This document shows positions 53,642 to 64,000 of a stretch of 64,000 bases of DNA, one piece after another (position 1 is the first letter of the stretch; each line of letters starts with the position of its first letter). Below the pieces are notes generated by a model that was not told the DNA's origin, made no database searches, and worked only from the letters and a program-made list of their open reading frames with translations. The stretch is from positions 1,364,001 to 1,428,000 of the forward strand of contig JASISA010000001.1 of the NCBI GenBank assembly GCA_031771865.1, written 5' to 3'. Both the position numbers and the translations under genes were made by a program. The stretch is from Nothophaeocryptopus gaeumannii. Lineage: Eukaryota > Ascomycota > Dothideomycetes > Mycosphaerellales > Mycosphaerellaceae.

Positions 53642-54697
53642 TCAATACCCGCTGACCTTGATCTTTCCCAATGATCCCTCATCAATCTCCTTCAAATATG
53701 GTATTGACGCCATGGCACCCGCTTTTGTGACAGTCTGTGCAGCAGCGACAGTTGCATTGCTCAAAGCATTTTGATGATCGAATTGTCCGGACACGTGGGC
53801 CGCTCTGCACGTTGCGTAGACGCCCACAAAAGTATCCCCAGCAGCCGTCGTGTCAACAACTTCCACAGGAAGCGCGGACATATGTCCTGCTTCTGCTTTT
53901 GCAGTCACCCAGACGAGTCCATCTCCGCCAAGAGTGATGACCACAACGTCCCTGACTCCCTTTCGCAGAAAAGTCCGTGACAGGTCGACATACGCCTGCC
54001 GATCCTGCTTCCCATCCACCTCAGTCTGCCCAACCATGATAGCCGACTCCGTCTCATTCAGAATCAGCGCATCGATATCTCCATACGCCTCATCCGGGAT
54101 CTGCTGCGCCGGAGCCGGATTGAAAACCACATACTTCCCCCCCTCCCTCGCCCTTTTCATATTGAAAAGCACAGTGTCCTTCGGAATCTCCAGTTGAAAC
54201 ACTACAACTTCTCCCTCGCCACCTTTCAGATGTTTAATCAGATCCTCTTCCGGTTCGAATTTTTGATTAGCATTCGCCACGAATAAGATCCGATTATCGC
54301 CGCTCTCTTCGACAATGATATTGGTGACTCCGGTTTGCTCATCCTCCAGTTGCTTGACACCGGAAGAATCAATGCCTTCCTCATTAAGCTTGGCAATCCA
54401 ATCCGAACCGAACGAATCCGAGCCTACGTGGCCGATCATGCGGACTTGGACTTTGGTATCATTGCTGGATAATGGGAGGCGTGCTGCTGCAACCTACAAG
54501 AGGATAAATGAGCGATTTGAGGGCGAGGTGTAAGATCAAGAGTGACGTACGGCTTGATTTGCACCTTTGCCTCCAAAGCCAGTTTCGAATCCCAACGCGG
54601 CGAGTGTTTCGCCTTTTTGTGGGAGACGAGAGGTTCGGGTTACGAAGTCGATGTTTAGGGAGCCGATGACGGAGACGGTAGGTTTTGAAGATGCCAT
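53642..54697 (-). CDS. Ribokinase (PfkB family)
   Basis: Exons 54697-54551 and 54493-53642 (57-nt intron, phase 0), giving 332 aa. Begins MASSKPTVSVIGSLNIDFVT, with the ribose-binding LNIDF and then GFGGKGANQA at the exon end. VFNPAPAQQIPDE lies mid-protein, and DTTAAGDTFVGVYA is the PfkB signature 2 carrying the catalytic Asp (usually GAGD, here AAGD). It phosphorylates D-ribose to ribose 5-phosphate with ATP in the cytosol, feeding nucleotide synthesis and the pentose phosphate pathway. Its 3' end converges on the chitinase, 98 bp away. Confidence 0.92.
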
Positions 54698-55005
54698 CTT
54701 TGCCTATTTAGCAGAAAGGCAAGACGATGGAAGGGAGAAGATCAAGTATTGCTGGGTCAGGATGTTATGATTTTAGTTGAGGTCTATCTGCATGCGAAGG
54801 AAACCTGGTCTGCGAGTGGAGCAGGTTCGCCAAAAGTCGTGGTCGCTACTGCTGGTCGCAGGTCGACGATAGTTTTTGATGAAGGCGACAGTGCTGGAGA
54901 AACAAAGCGTCAGGTGAAAGAACGAGGAGTTCAGGAGGCGTGCATCTATCTATACAATTCAAAAGAATTGGACTCCAGAAGTCGCTCACCTAGAATAGAC
55001 GTTCA
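54698..55005. other. intergenic region, ribokinase / PWP2
   Basis: 308 bp serving as ribokinase promoter and PWP2 3' flank. Nothing else recognised. Confidence 0.5.
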
Positions 55006-57763
55006 TCACTCCAGCCCTTCCCAACCGCCCCCATCATCCTCCATATCCTCATCCTCATATGCCTCCTCCGCACCGCCGTTCGTGATAGCTTTCAGCTGTA
55101 CCTTCTCATTCCCATCCCTCCTAGGTTGAGCCAAGAGATACTCAATCGTATGCTCATTCTGATCCGCAATCTTCATAATCTCTCCCTGCACTCTCCCAAT
55201 AGCCTTCTGCATCATTCTCACAACTTCGGCATAGTCGCCTTGTCTCTCCTTCAAAAGTCGACCGTGTTGACTCAAGAGGCTCTCGGTCCAAAGTAAGTTC
55301 AATTCTAGATGAGGACTCTGGTCTGATTCCCTCGAGACGAATCTTAAGAGACGGTCAAGGTAGACCTGTGGAAGATCTCGCACGACTAGGCCGATGTCTG
55401 ACACCGGCACGGCGCGATAGACTTTGCGGACCAACTTCAAGTCGCCGAGACGGAATGCCATGACCATGGCTTTGAGCCATTCTTGCTTTCGTAACGTCTC
55501 GATTGTGCTTTCGGGTGTCACGTCCACGTCCAGATCGAATGGGTCAAAGACAGCACCAGTGTCCAGCGAGTAGAGCAGCAAACCCTCAGTGCTTGCCGCG
55601 CAGAACGCCCTGCCAGTAGGCGAAAATGTGACTCCGGGTACTCGCACCGCAGGCGCGGTCTTCCTCTGAGCTGCGTCGCCTCGCTTGGCGCCGGGAAGGC
55701 TCTGGTCCATTCGGTCTTCGAGGTCTGAAGACTCGCCTTGCTCATCGAGAAGCGCTCGTGGTCCACCTTCAGTCAGCAGCTTCGAGTTCAAGAATTCCTG
55801 TGTGCCTTCCAGACTCAAGTTGACGCTGACTGTGAATTTGCGCAGTAGTACTCCAGTCTCGACAGCGTACAGGCAGATGAACTTGCTGTTGCCACCGGCA
55901 AGCAGTACGGTGCCATCAGCGCTGTATGCGATGGTTCCAAAGCTTTTAGTCCCTGCGGCGTTGGCTGCTGTTCGTCGGTCTGTTGCTTTTCGTCCACCGC
56001 TGACGTCTCGCCGCCCGTCCAGTCCGGCTTCTTGCGTGGCCTCGCTTAAGTTCCAGAAGCTCAGTTGCCCATCCAACGTTGAGACTGCAATCTGCCTCCC
56101 ATCCGGCCTGACTGTCACTGCCAAGACGTCGGCTTGTAGCTGTATGGGTTCCGACGTTTGTGTCCTGCCAAAGACCGACCAGATCCTCACTGTACGATCC
56201 CAGCTCCCGGACACCAGGTTGCCGCCATTCGGTGCAAACGATAAGCTTGATGCAGGTCCTTCGTGGCCACTCATTTGATCAAGCAGTTGACCTGTTTGGA
56301 CACTCCAGATATGAATGTCGAAGTCGTCCAGGGAGCCTGCGGCCACGACCTCACCGCTAGGGTCTACTGCAATGGAGCTGAAACTCAACCGCTTTGTAGC
56401 AGTGAAGGTGCGAAAACATCGATAGCGTATCAAGTCGAAGGCGCGCACACTTCCATCCAGTGATGCTGTAAACAGCACGTTCCCTCGTTTTGCAAATTCG
56501 CAAGCTGTCACGCCAGAAGTGTGCTCTGTGAATGTGACGATGCAGAAGCCCGACGTCGTATCCCATACTTTGATCTTGCCATCGTCCGCGCATGTTATTA
56601 TCCGGTCTCCAGAAGGCGAGTATGTAAGTGCGTTCATGCTGTCAAAGTGGCCTTGCTGCTTCAGGATGTAAGATTCGCTCTGCCACTCCCAGACGAGCAA
56701 CTGCCCAAGAGCAGAAGAGCCGAAAGCCAGCCATTCGCCACTCTGGTTGATGGAGACAGTATCGACATGCGACGCAGAGATCGACAACTTATGAATCTCG
56801 CTGAAGCTTGGCAGTTCGTGGAGCATGAAAAGTCCGTTCGAAAACCCTGTCACCAGCAGATTTGAGGGCGCGTGAAATGCAGCAGTTGTGAGATGTGCCT
56901 GATCCTGGAAGAAGTAATGTCGATTACTGATACGCCATCGCTCATCCTCTGCGTTGGCATCTTCTGCGTCCATATCGGGTGGTGGTAGGTATTGCCACTG
57001 GAAGAGTGCGCCATCTTTGGAGACAGTCCAGATAGTTTCTTGGTCTTTGCTAAACCACGCTGCGTATACAGCTGTTCGATGGCCGGCCAGAACTGTTGGC
57101 GTGAAGCTCTCTACAGGGTCTAAACTCCATATCCGCGCAGTTAGATCCTTGCTTGAAGAGAGAAAGAATCGACAGTCGCTGCTCCATTCGATGCTCTGTA
57201 CCGTATCGTGATGGCCACCATATTGGCGATATCTCACGAAAGGCGCAAACTCCAGTCCGCCATCTCCGCCTGTCGCGTTGTCGTTGACTCCCGGCGTAGA
57301 TGGTGTTTTCCAGACCTCGATCTTTCTCCCAAGCCCAACAGCGAAATGATCGCCATTTGGTGAAAATCGTAAAGCTGATACTGGACTCTTGAGCGAGAAG
57401 TGGTACAACACTATTCGTCTCTGAAAGTGCGACAGAATGGCATATCCATCTTCATCGATTGTGAGAAGAAGTTGGCCTTTCGGATGTAACGCTATCCGGG
57501 TTATATTTAATCGATGTGAGAATGGCAGAGTGTGTGATTTGTTGTTGACCAGATCGAACACGGAAACTCGATTTCCGACCGGAGAGAGGAGGCATGTTCC
57601 ATCGTCGGTATATACTAGATTGCCTTTTCTGTACACTGTACCCAGAAGGTTGGAGAACTGCGATCTTCGTTAATCGTTAGTCCACTTGGGCGGCGTTCGG
57701 TGCCTTGAAGTTGCTGCTGCTGCTGCTGTCGCCGGTCGCACCTACCTTGAACTCGGTCTTCAT
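55006..57763 (-). CDS. PWP2: PWP2/UTP1, WD40 subunit of the small-subunit processome
   Basis: Exons 57763-57746 and 57657-55006 (88-nt intron), giving 889 aa. Exon 1 encodes only MKTEFK, joined to FSNLLGTVYRKGNLVYTDDG, the expected PWP2 start. Two tandem WD40 propellers follow (for example GGHHDTVQSIEWSSDCRFFL, GHFDSMNALTYSPSGDRIIT, and GHEGPASSLSFAPNGGNLVS). After a charged linker comes a C-terminal Utp12-type helical domain (WLKAMVMAFRLGDLKLVRKV, LLWTESLLSQHGRLLKERQG). The end is acidic (EDEDMEDDGGGWEGLE). It belongs to the UTP-B complex that organises U3 snoRNP and pre-18S rRNA in the nucleolus. The single intron directly after six codons carries a (TGC) repeat. Confidence 0.94.
57712..57728. 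repeat. trinucleotide (TGC)5 tract in the PWP2 intron
   Basis: Five TGC units plus TG on the plus strand, that is CAGCAG... in the sense of PWP2, inside its 88-nt intron (57745-57658). Confidence 0.85.
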
Positions 57764-58450
57764 CTTGCACTTTCCGCTTCGCGCTCACTCTCTTCCGCTC
57801 CTGCTTTTCTGAGCTGATATCTGAAACGCCATCATATTCAGTGGATGTGTATGTCTGGCCAAAATTTCATGTCAAAAGTCTCGAAATGCGGCTCTGCTCT
57901 CCCCACGCGCTAAGCAACAGCAAGCGCGCCATGCCAGACCGAGCACCGCCGAGCTCTCCGATTCGCCTCTGTCGTTCACTTTCCAGGGGGCACAGACCAA
58001 TCCATTTCGGTAAGTGCCAGGTGGAAAGGAGAGGTCGCTCCATCGCACCTTCACTTCATTCACACCAGCTTCCCAGGGTCTGCCGTCGCATTGCCCCCGG
58101 ATCCCATCATTCGAGGAAGTCGCCATTACCTCAACACCCGGTCGCCATTGACATCGAATCGCCGGCCCTCTTCAACCAAGTTGTGGTACGAGAAACACCT
58201 CACCCATTGAACCCTGACCTGTTTCCTCGCCCGGACGCGCGTGCTCGGCGTGGAGACATTGGGTCGACGACAACAAGTCACTGACATGCTCCGCGCAATA
58301 GACAGACTCGACAGTCTTCACACCCTCAGAAAGCTCAAAGACACTCCAGGCGCATTCCTGCCCTCCTCTGATCCCGTCCAGGCGACGACCTCGCCCGCGC
58401 GTCCTCCTCCACCGCCTCAATCTCAACCACCGAAAGAAATCCCGCCAGCC
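57764..58450. promoter_or_regulatory. divergent promoter region PWP2 / CDC12
   Basis: About 690 bp between divergent starts. Open frames upstream of the septin (57841-58284, and an in-frame extension from 58286 with Pro-rich residues) are unlike septins and are probably 5' leader. Confidence 0.5.
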
Positions 58451-59707
58451 ATGGCCGATTCACTGTCGCCGATTGGCATTGCCAATGTCAGTATCCCATA
58501 CGGCAGGAGACGATATGGAGCGGAATATACTGATAACCTGCGCAGCTTCCCAACCAGCGCCACAAGATTGTCGCCAAACGCGGAGCAGCCTTTACCATCA
58601 TGGTTGCAGGCGAGTCCGGACTGGGAAAGACGACTTTCATCAACACTCTCTTCAGCACCACCATCAAAAACTACGCCGACCACCGCCGACGTCACGCGAA
58701 GCAGATCGACAAGACCGTCGAGATCGAGATCACCAAGGCCGAGCTGGAAGAGAAGTTCTTCAAGGTCCGCTTGACCGTCATTGACACTCCTGGATTTGGT
58801 GACTACGTGAACAACCGCGACAGCTGGCAGCCAATAATAGAATTCTTGGACGACCAGCACGAGAGCTACATGCTTCAGGAGCAGCAGCCACGCCGAACAG
58901 ACAAGATTGACCTGCGCGTACATGCTTGCCTGTACTTCATTCGCCCAACTGGACACACTTTGAAGCCGCTCGATATTGAGGTGATGAAGCGCCTGTGCAC
59001 CCGTGTCAACTTGATTCCGGTTGTTGCTAAGGCGGACACTCTTTCTCCGGCAGATCTTGCCAGGTTCAAGCACCGCGTAAGTCCCTTCATTGCGAGTAAG
59101 TTTGGAAGAGACTGACAGTTTTCGCTTTTAGATTAGGAATGTGATCGAGGCTCAGGGCATCAAGATCTACCAACCACCGCTCGAGGAGGACGACGAGGCT
59201 GGTCTCCAGCACGCTCGCAGCCTGATCGCGGCCATGCCTTTCTCCGTGATAGGATCAGAGCGAGACGTGAGCACACCCGATGGCCGCACCGTCAAGGGTC
59301 GCCAATATGCCTGGGGTGTTGCAGAGGTTGAGAACGAGGAGCACTGCGACTTCAAGAAGCTGCGCGCGATTCTGATCCGCACACACATGCTGGACCTCAT
59401 CCACACCACCGAGGAGAACCACTACGAGGCATACCGCGCGCAACAGATGGAGACGAGAAAGTTCGGCGAGGCGCGACCGAGGAAGCTGGACAACCCTAAG
59501 TTCAAGGAAGAAGAGGAGCAACTCCGCAAGCGGTTCACCGAGCAAGTCAAGGTTGAAGAACAGCGTTTTAGGCAATGGGAGCAGAAACTCATCGCCGAGA
59601 GGGATCGTCTCAACAAGGATCTTGAGAGCAGCCACGCTGTCATCAAGCAGCTCGAGGCCGAGGTCGAGAGCTTGCAGGGCAGCATGTCCCGAACCGGTCG
59701 CCGCTAG
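58451..59707 (+). CDS. CDC12: Septin CDC12 (AspC-type)
   Basis: Exons 58451-58486, 58546-59076 and 59132-59707 (introns 59 and 55 nt), giving 380 aa. Exon 1 encodes MADSLSPIGIAN; joined to LPNQRHKIVAKRGAAFTIMV this is the Cdc12/AspC N-terminus. GTPase motifs: GESGLGKT (34-41), DTPGFGDYVNN (G3), and AKADTL (G4). The septin unique element follows the G domain (GRQYAWGVAEVENEEHCDFK, then MLDLIHTTEENHYEAYRAQ). The C-terminal 90 residues form the coiled coil (FRQWEQKLIAERDRLNKDLE). With Cdc3, Cdc10 and Cdc11 orthologues it builds filaments at septa, branch points and infection structures. A farther upstream ATG in frame would add a Pro-rich leader not seen in relatives. Confidence 0.95.
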
Positions 59708-60249
59708 ACGGGGACGATTGACGAGTCAACATTGATCAGAGAATATCTATCAACCAGGCCAAGGCAGAACAGTTGCGAACGCAGAAGATGTGGACAAGAT
59801 TGAGCTTCCCTCGCACTCACAAAAGAGCCAGGCATTGGGCGGAGTGGAGCGAAAGTCTTCTTGTGTTGCAGCAAAGTGCGAAGATACCTCGATACTGCTT
59901 TCATTGTGTCTATTCTGGGAAGGAGAAGTGGTGGAGCGAGCAAGCGTCGGTGTTGTGTGTTGTGAGACTGGCAAGTGCTGAGCATTGCTACCTTACATCC
60001 AAAAGAATAGTTCCATTTAGCTCTATACAGCTGTAGGATGTAATCAAGCGAGCAGTAATAACCACAATCACATGCACATGCACATCAGTACCACCACTCC
60101 GTTTCATCTAGTCCTCATCTAACGACCGCCATGTCACAGGCATTTCCTGCACAAGCTCAGTCTTGGCATGAACCACACCTCAGTCCATCCCCACTCGTCC
60201 ACCCAACTTTCTCACCACCAAACACGAATCATACGGAAAAAGACATGCC
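59708..60249. other. intergenic region, CDC12 / WDR83
   Basis: About 540 bp in tandem orientation: CDC12 3' flank and WDR83 promoter. No gene recognised. Confidence 0.5.
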
Positions 60250-61218
60250 ATGACAACCCCTTCACCGTTCCCAACAAAACCTCTCGCCAGCCTTTCCAAC
60301 CAAAATAACAGCCCTGTCCACTGCATCACATTCTCCGCCGGCTCCGGCCAATACATCCTCACGGGCTCATCAGACCGCCAAATCCGTCTCTTCAACCCCC
60401 TCACAACCCGCCTCATCCAAACATACTCTGCCCATGGCTATGAGGTACTGGATCTGGCGGTTTCAGAGGATAACGCGAGGTTTGTGAGTGGCGGGGGGGA
60501 TAAAAGTGTTTTTTTGTGGGATGTAGCTACGGCGCAGACGATACGCAGGTTTGGAGGGCACGCGGGGAGGGTGAATTGTGTGAGTTTCGGGGGTGAAGGG
60601 GATTCGGTTGTTGTGTCGGGGAGTTTTGATGGGTGTGTGAAGGTTTGGGATACGAAGAGTAGGAGTGATAGGGCGATTATGACGTTTTCGGAGGCGAAAG
60701 ACGCGGTGTCGAGTCTGTCGATCAGAGGCTCGGATATTTTCGCGGGGAGTGTGGACGGGAGGGTGAGGGTTTATGATTTGGCTATGGGGTGTGTTGATAC
60801 GGACGTGGTGGCTCCTGGGAAAGGGGTGACGAGCGTGCAAGCTACGAAGGCGGGAGATGGATATCTGGTTTCGAGCTTGGATTCTACACTGAGGTTTTTC
60901 GATCGCGGGACAGGGAAGTGTTTGCAGACTTTCAAGGATGAAGGGTTCACCAATGAAACATATCGGGTTCGGAGTACGCTGGCTGGGGCGGAGGCTTATG
61001 CGATGAGTGGGAGTGAGGATGGGAAGGTGGTGGTATGGGATGTGCTGAGCGGAGAGGTGAAGCATCGGCTTTGGCATAAGGAAGGTGGAGCTGGTACTGG
61101 AACAGGTGCGAGCAGCAAGAAGGATGTGGTGAGCGCGGTGGCGTGGAATCAGCTGAGGAAGCAGTGCGTGAGCGCTGGAGGAGATGGAAGTGTCGTGGTT
61201 TGGGGCATGGACGAGTGA
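60250..61218 (+). CDS. WD40 protein, WDR83/MORG1-like
   Basis: Single exon, 322 aa, almost entirely a seven-bladed WD40 propeller. Blades carry LTGSSDRQIRLFNPLTTRLI, FVSGGGDKSVFLWDVATAQT, VVVSGSFDGCVKVWDTKSRS, DIFAGSVDGRVRVYDLAMGC, LVSSLDSTLRFFDRGTGKCL, YAMSGSEDGKVVVWDVLSGE and CVSAGGDGSVVVWGMDE. The LTGSSDRQIRLFNP start and the DGRVRVYDL blade are typical of WDR83/MORG1, reported as a MAP-kinase scaffold and as a spliceosome C-complex component. Codon use shifts at about 60440 from C-ending to G/T-rich codons, within one intact frame. The orthologue is inferred from blade order and length; another small WD40 protein is possible. Confidence 0.82.
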   Translation: MTTPSPFPTKPLASLSNQNNSPVHCITFSAGSGQYILTGSSDRQIRLFNPLTTRLIQTYSAHGYEVLDLAVSEDNARFVSGGGDKSVFLWDVATAQTIRRFGGHAGRVNCVSFGGEGDSVVVSGSFDGCVKVWDTKSRSDRAIMTFSEAKDAVSSLSIRGSDIFAGSVDGRVRVYDLAMGCVDTDVVAPGKGVTSVQATKAGDGYLVSSLDSTLRFFDRGTGKCLQTFKDEGFTNETYRVRSTLAGAEAYAMSGSEDGKVVVWDVLSGEVKHRLWHKEGGAGTGTGASSKKDVVSAVAWNQLRKQCVSAGGDGSVVVWGMDE

Positions 61219-63265
61219 AGCAAGAGCGACGACATCGAAGATGGAAAGTATGGGACCAAGCGCATCTCTCCGTACGCTGTCGGACCACTAAGCATCTGCG
61301 CAACGATTCAGCACCATCGTTGCAGAACCAGCATCTGGAATCACTATCGAGCATCGATTCACTGGCAACCCCTATTAGCGGATTTTCTGGACTACGCGAT
61401 CTGCCTGCCACTCGATTAAAAGACATCACCGCTGCTATTTGGGCTCTCCTTTGGTGAGCATGGACGAGGGTTCCAGTAATCTTCACAAAGATCTCACTCG
61501 AAGATGGTGGAAAGTTCTTCTTGCAAAGGGCTTTGCTCGTTAACCTTTCGGAGGCGATCGAGGATGGATTCCACGAGAGCAGAGATAAAGCGCTACGTAT
61601 TCCAGGATGCTTTATAAGAGCTTTGACCTCTTCCTCTATTGGCTCTCTAAACAACGTGTATGCGAGCGATCGGACATATACACTTGCTTCGCTAACGTGC
61701 AGCAGCTACCCGACTTCGCAGCTGTCCTCCCGAGACTTTCGACAAACGCACCATATGGAGAGCTCTCAGCTTTCGGCAAAGCCTGCAACGACATCCAATG
61801 CGCTCTCGTGGAGATGTGGACCGGAGCCGGCATGATTCTGTTACCACGCTTCCAGAACTGCGCAATGAACAGCCTTTGCGACTCATTGAGCGCAGCAGCC
61901 ATGGGCGCTTAGGCAGCCAAGCTTGGTTAGGAACGCACCGCAGACGACTACCCGCTACGAGATATGCTACTCACGTAATCTGTCTTTATCTACCATCAAC
62001 ACACGACTATCTTGGAACATGATATGGATGTGCTGGGGCCTCTGCCTGGTTTCATCCACGCCTTCAGCAAGAAAACCAGAGACTGGTATATATCGCAGAG
62101 GCACACGATGTATCCCACTACAGTGGCGACAGAGAACTACATGGTGAAGCAAGGAGGGGCTTCGAACGGAGAGACTAATCCATGTTTAGACTGGGATTCC
62201 AGGCTTGCCTTCCTCACTGCACATGATTTGCACTAAATTATTAAACAATACCCTCCTTGAGCGATTGGCTCGAGAGAGGAATGAAAGCTTCTTTGCTACA
62301 GTAGAGGATTCCAGGCAGTTGCGCAGCATTGCTTTCGAAGAGAGGCATGAGATGAATGATACCCCTTTGGGCATTTCTGAAAGTTCATATGCCAATTTAC
62401 CATGCCAACGCCGATAATCAAGCCACTTTCGTCGGTAGAATACAACCACTAGAGGCTTTGCACATGCGGCAACAAGTACGGTACGATTTTGTCGAGCACA
62501 TGAACGACAGCATATGCATCATTCACAGCACATTCAAGCCGCATATGATTGCCACCGCCCTCGAAGACCCCGCCGAGAGTAGCCGAGACCGCGAGCATGA
62601 ATATATTCCATCGAATCTCGAATCTACTTCCTCTTCTCTACAAGAACGCTTCCAACCTCTCTCGAAAGGGGGAGGAGGGGAATGACCGCGTCAACCCGCT
62701 GCCTCATCAGTATGCCTATCGCTGTCAAGCGGAACGCTGGAGAGGAAGCCAGCGTGAAGCTTCAAATCTAAACCTTGCCGCAGCGTGAACCACTCGTCTA
62801 CCTCTGGCTCTGGGCAGTGCCTTGGGGTCTCCTTTGGTTTGTCACCGGATCTCCAAGCTTTGGAAAGACCATCTCCAGATGTGCATATCCCTCATGCGTT
62901 CCACAGGGTCGTATTCATGCGGCCGCATCGTGCGACGTCTGGAATTTCTCCTGATGTCGAAAGCCGCCAGAAGCCATATTTCAGCTCGGGTTTACTGAGT
63001 AGGCTCATCCCTCGAGAACCTCTTTCCATCCTGCCCAAACGTGCCGCTGGTGCATGTGAAAGGTTGGAGTCGGTCCCTGCGGCCGCATCCATGCCCGTTC
63101 CATTGACTTTCCCCAGAGCCCCACATTCACGTCACCCCGCCGGCAATAACAACCTCGCCAATGTTTCCTTCAAGAAGTGGTACATAACCTCTCAACCGCC
63201 CTCTCCAACATGTCTCCTCAGAAATCTGCCTTTCTGCCTAGCCTCCCTTTCCACCTACAGATACG
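61219..63265. other. 2-kb intergenic region with disconnected coding-like frames
   Basis: No family recognised. Plus-strand open stretches at 62012-62236 (LPGFIHAFSKKTRDWYISQR), 62205-62417 (RLARERNESFFATVEDSRQL) and 62356-62685 (MRQQVRYDFVEHMNDSICII) succeed each other in three frames without clear splice sites between them. This could be a decaying gene or chance. No start or full structure could be built. Confidence 0.35.
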
Positions 63266-64000
63266 ATGGCCTCTCCCACCCAAACCCGCGCTTGGGTCTA
63301 CACAGCTGGCTATCCCTCCTTGAAGCTATCTACACAGCAAATACCCATCGAATCCACTGCAAAGAACTCTGGAAAACTCCTCGTCAAGATAGCAGCATGT
63401 GCCCTCAATCCCGTCGACGTGCAAATAATGAACATGCCCAAATGGGCCTTCCCCCTAGGCTTCGGCGACAGATTCGAAAAAGGGACTGTAAACGATTTCA
63501 GCGGTACAATGCTTGCCGATGATGAAAAGAGGGGGTTGAAGAAGGGCGATGAGGTTTTTGGGATGACGGTGGGGAGTATTGGGACGGGAAGAGGGGCATT
63601 AGCTGAGATAAGCGTGTTGGATGGAGGGAGCACGGTCGCGGTTAAGAAACCGGCTATTTGGAGTCATGAGAAGGCGGCTGCGATAAGTCTTGTGTGGTTG
63701 ACTGCGAAGGCATGCATTGAGGCTGTTGCTCCACAGGTAGAGAAGACTGCGTCCAAGAGGGTCGCTATCTTGGGTGGGAGTTCATCTACAGGCATATATT
63801 CTATAATTCTGGCGAAGAGGAGGGGATGGAAGGTTGTTGCGACGAGTTCGGGGAAGAATAAGGACTTTGTGGTCAACACTCTGAAAGCCGACGCACACGT
63901 GGACTACACAAGTCAAGACGTACGCCAAGGCGTCTTAGCATTCAAACCGGATGCTGTGATCGACTGTGTTGGAGGAACAGAATGCATTGCCCTTCCTTCC
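63266..64000 (+). CDS. Zinc-independent medium-chain dehydrogenase/reductase (partial)
   Basis: Runs off the window end; 245 codons are visible, open throughout. Starts MASPTQTRAWVYTAGYPSLK, followed by the GroES-like N-terminal domain with ACALNPVDVQIMN and GTVNDFSGTMLADD, the usual position of the MDR proximal motif. The nucleotide-binding domain begins near residue 165, with RVAILGGSSSTGIYSIILAK (GGSSSTG in place of the GGSGGVG loop), then VVATSSGKNKDFV, HVDYTS, and AVIDCVGG. The zinc ligands of classical alcohol dehydrogenases are missing, so it belongs to the quinone oxidoreductase/enoyl reductase-like group using NADPH. Such proteins also occur as trans-enoyl reductases of polyketide clusters, but no polyketide synthase is in view. 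Confidence 0.85.
   Translation, partial: MASPTQTRAWVYTAGYPSLKLSTQQIPIESTAKNSGKLLVKIAACALNPVDVQIMNMPKWAFPLGFGDRFEKGTVNDFSGTMLADDEKRGLKKGDEVFGMTVGSIGTGRGALAEISVLDGGSTVAVKKPAIWSHEKAAAISLVWLTAKACIEAVAPQVEKTASKRVAILGGSSSTGIYSIILAKRRGWKVVATSSGKNKDFVVNTLKADAHVDYTSQDVRQGVLAFKPDAVIDCVGGTECIALPS

Noticed and set aside
58286..58450. Longer septin N-terminus
   Set aside because: Pro-rich residues before MADSLSPIGIAN are not seen in CDC12/AspC proteins; treated as leader.
60947..61654. 235-codon minus-strand frame overlapping WDR83
   Set aside because: Largely antisense to WD40 blades, and no domain recognised.

Overview
The window looks like a chromosome arm of a filamentous ascomycete (Pezizomycotina; a Dothideomycete is likely, but that is inference). 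The support is: genes cut by 48-90 nt introns with fungal splice sites, a WOPR-type (Gti1/Pac2) regulator, a HET-domain protein, a multi-exon LysM/GH18 killer-toxin-like chitinase, an AspC/Cdc12-type septin, and lineage-restricted families such as 'DLPxELRNNIYE' proteins. No rRNA, tRNA, CRISPR, intact transposon or viral sequence was recognised.

Layout. 0-11 kb: a WOPR master regulator (WOR1/SGE1/RYP1 type, minus strand) followed by about 9.4 kb upstream of its start with no recognisable gene. 11-19 kb: core RNA and transport genes, namely cap-binding protein CBC1 (CBP80), spliceosomal BUD31 on a shared 323-bp divergent promoter, and an importin-13-like karyopherin. 19.8-30.8 kb: an accessory-looking stretch with a tetraspan membrane protein, a near-perfect 109-bp tandem duplication, a HET-domain protein, a short-chain dehydrogenase with an acidic tail, a broken GH105-like glycosidase pseudogene, and two convergent DLPxELRNNIYE paralogues. 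31-41 kb: mitochondrial carrier FLX1, a basic protein with a possible SUMO-interacting motif, a tiny complex I subunit (NDUFB2 type), the CDK9-like kinase BUR1, a P-loop GTPase and the decapping/5'-end quality-control enzyme RAI1. 41-54.7 kb: metabolism and secretion, namely a MmgE/PrpD enzyme, an amino acid permease with paired GATA sites upstream, an internally duplicated protein, a secreted protein divergent from the LysM-GH18 chitinase, and ribokinase. 55-64 kb: rRNA-processing WD40 protein PWP2, septin CDC12, WD40 protein WDR83/MORG1, and a medium-chain oxidoreductase cut by the window edge.

How they fit together. Many housekeeping genes act on RNA: CBC1 binds the cap, RAI1 removes faulty caps, BUR1 phosphorylates the Pol II tail, BUD31 is spliceosomal, PWP2 builds the small-subunit processome. 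I see no operon-like logic; neighbours share at most divergent promoters.

The most notable observations are the WOR1 gene desert paired with a prion-like WOR1 tail (a super-enhancer-like arrangement), an apparent excess of GC-AG introns (3 of the 28 introns I placed), an 8-nt microexon in RAI1, the hidden 61-residue complex I subunit, and the decayed glycosidase. Exon boundaries were placed by eye from splice signals, reading frame and family conservation; none was checked against transcripts.
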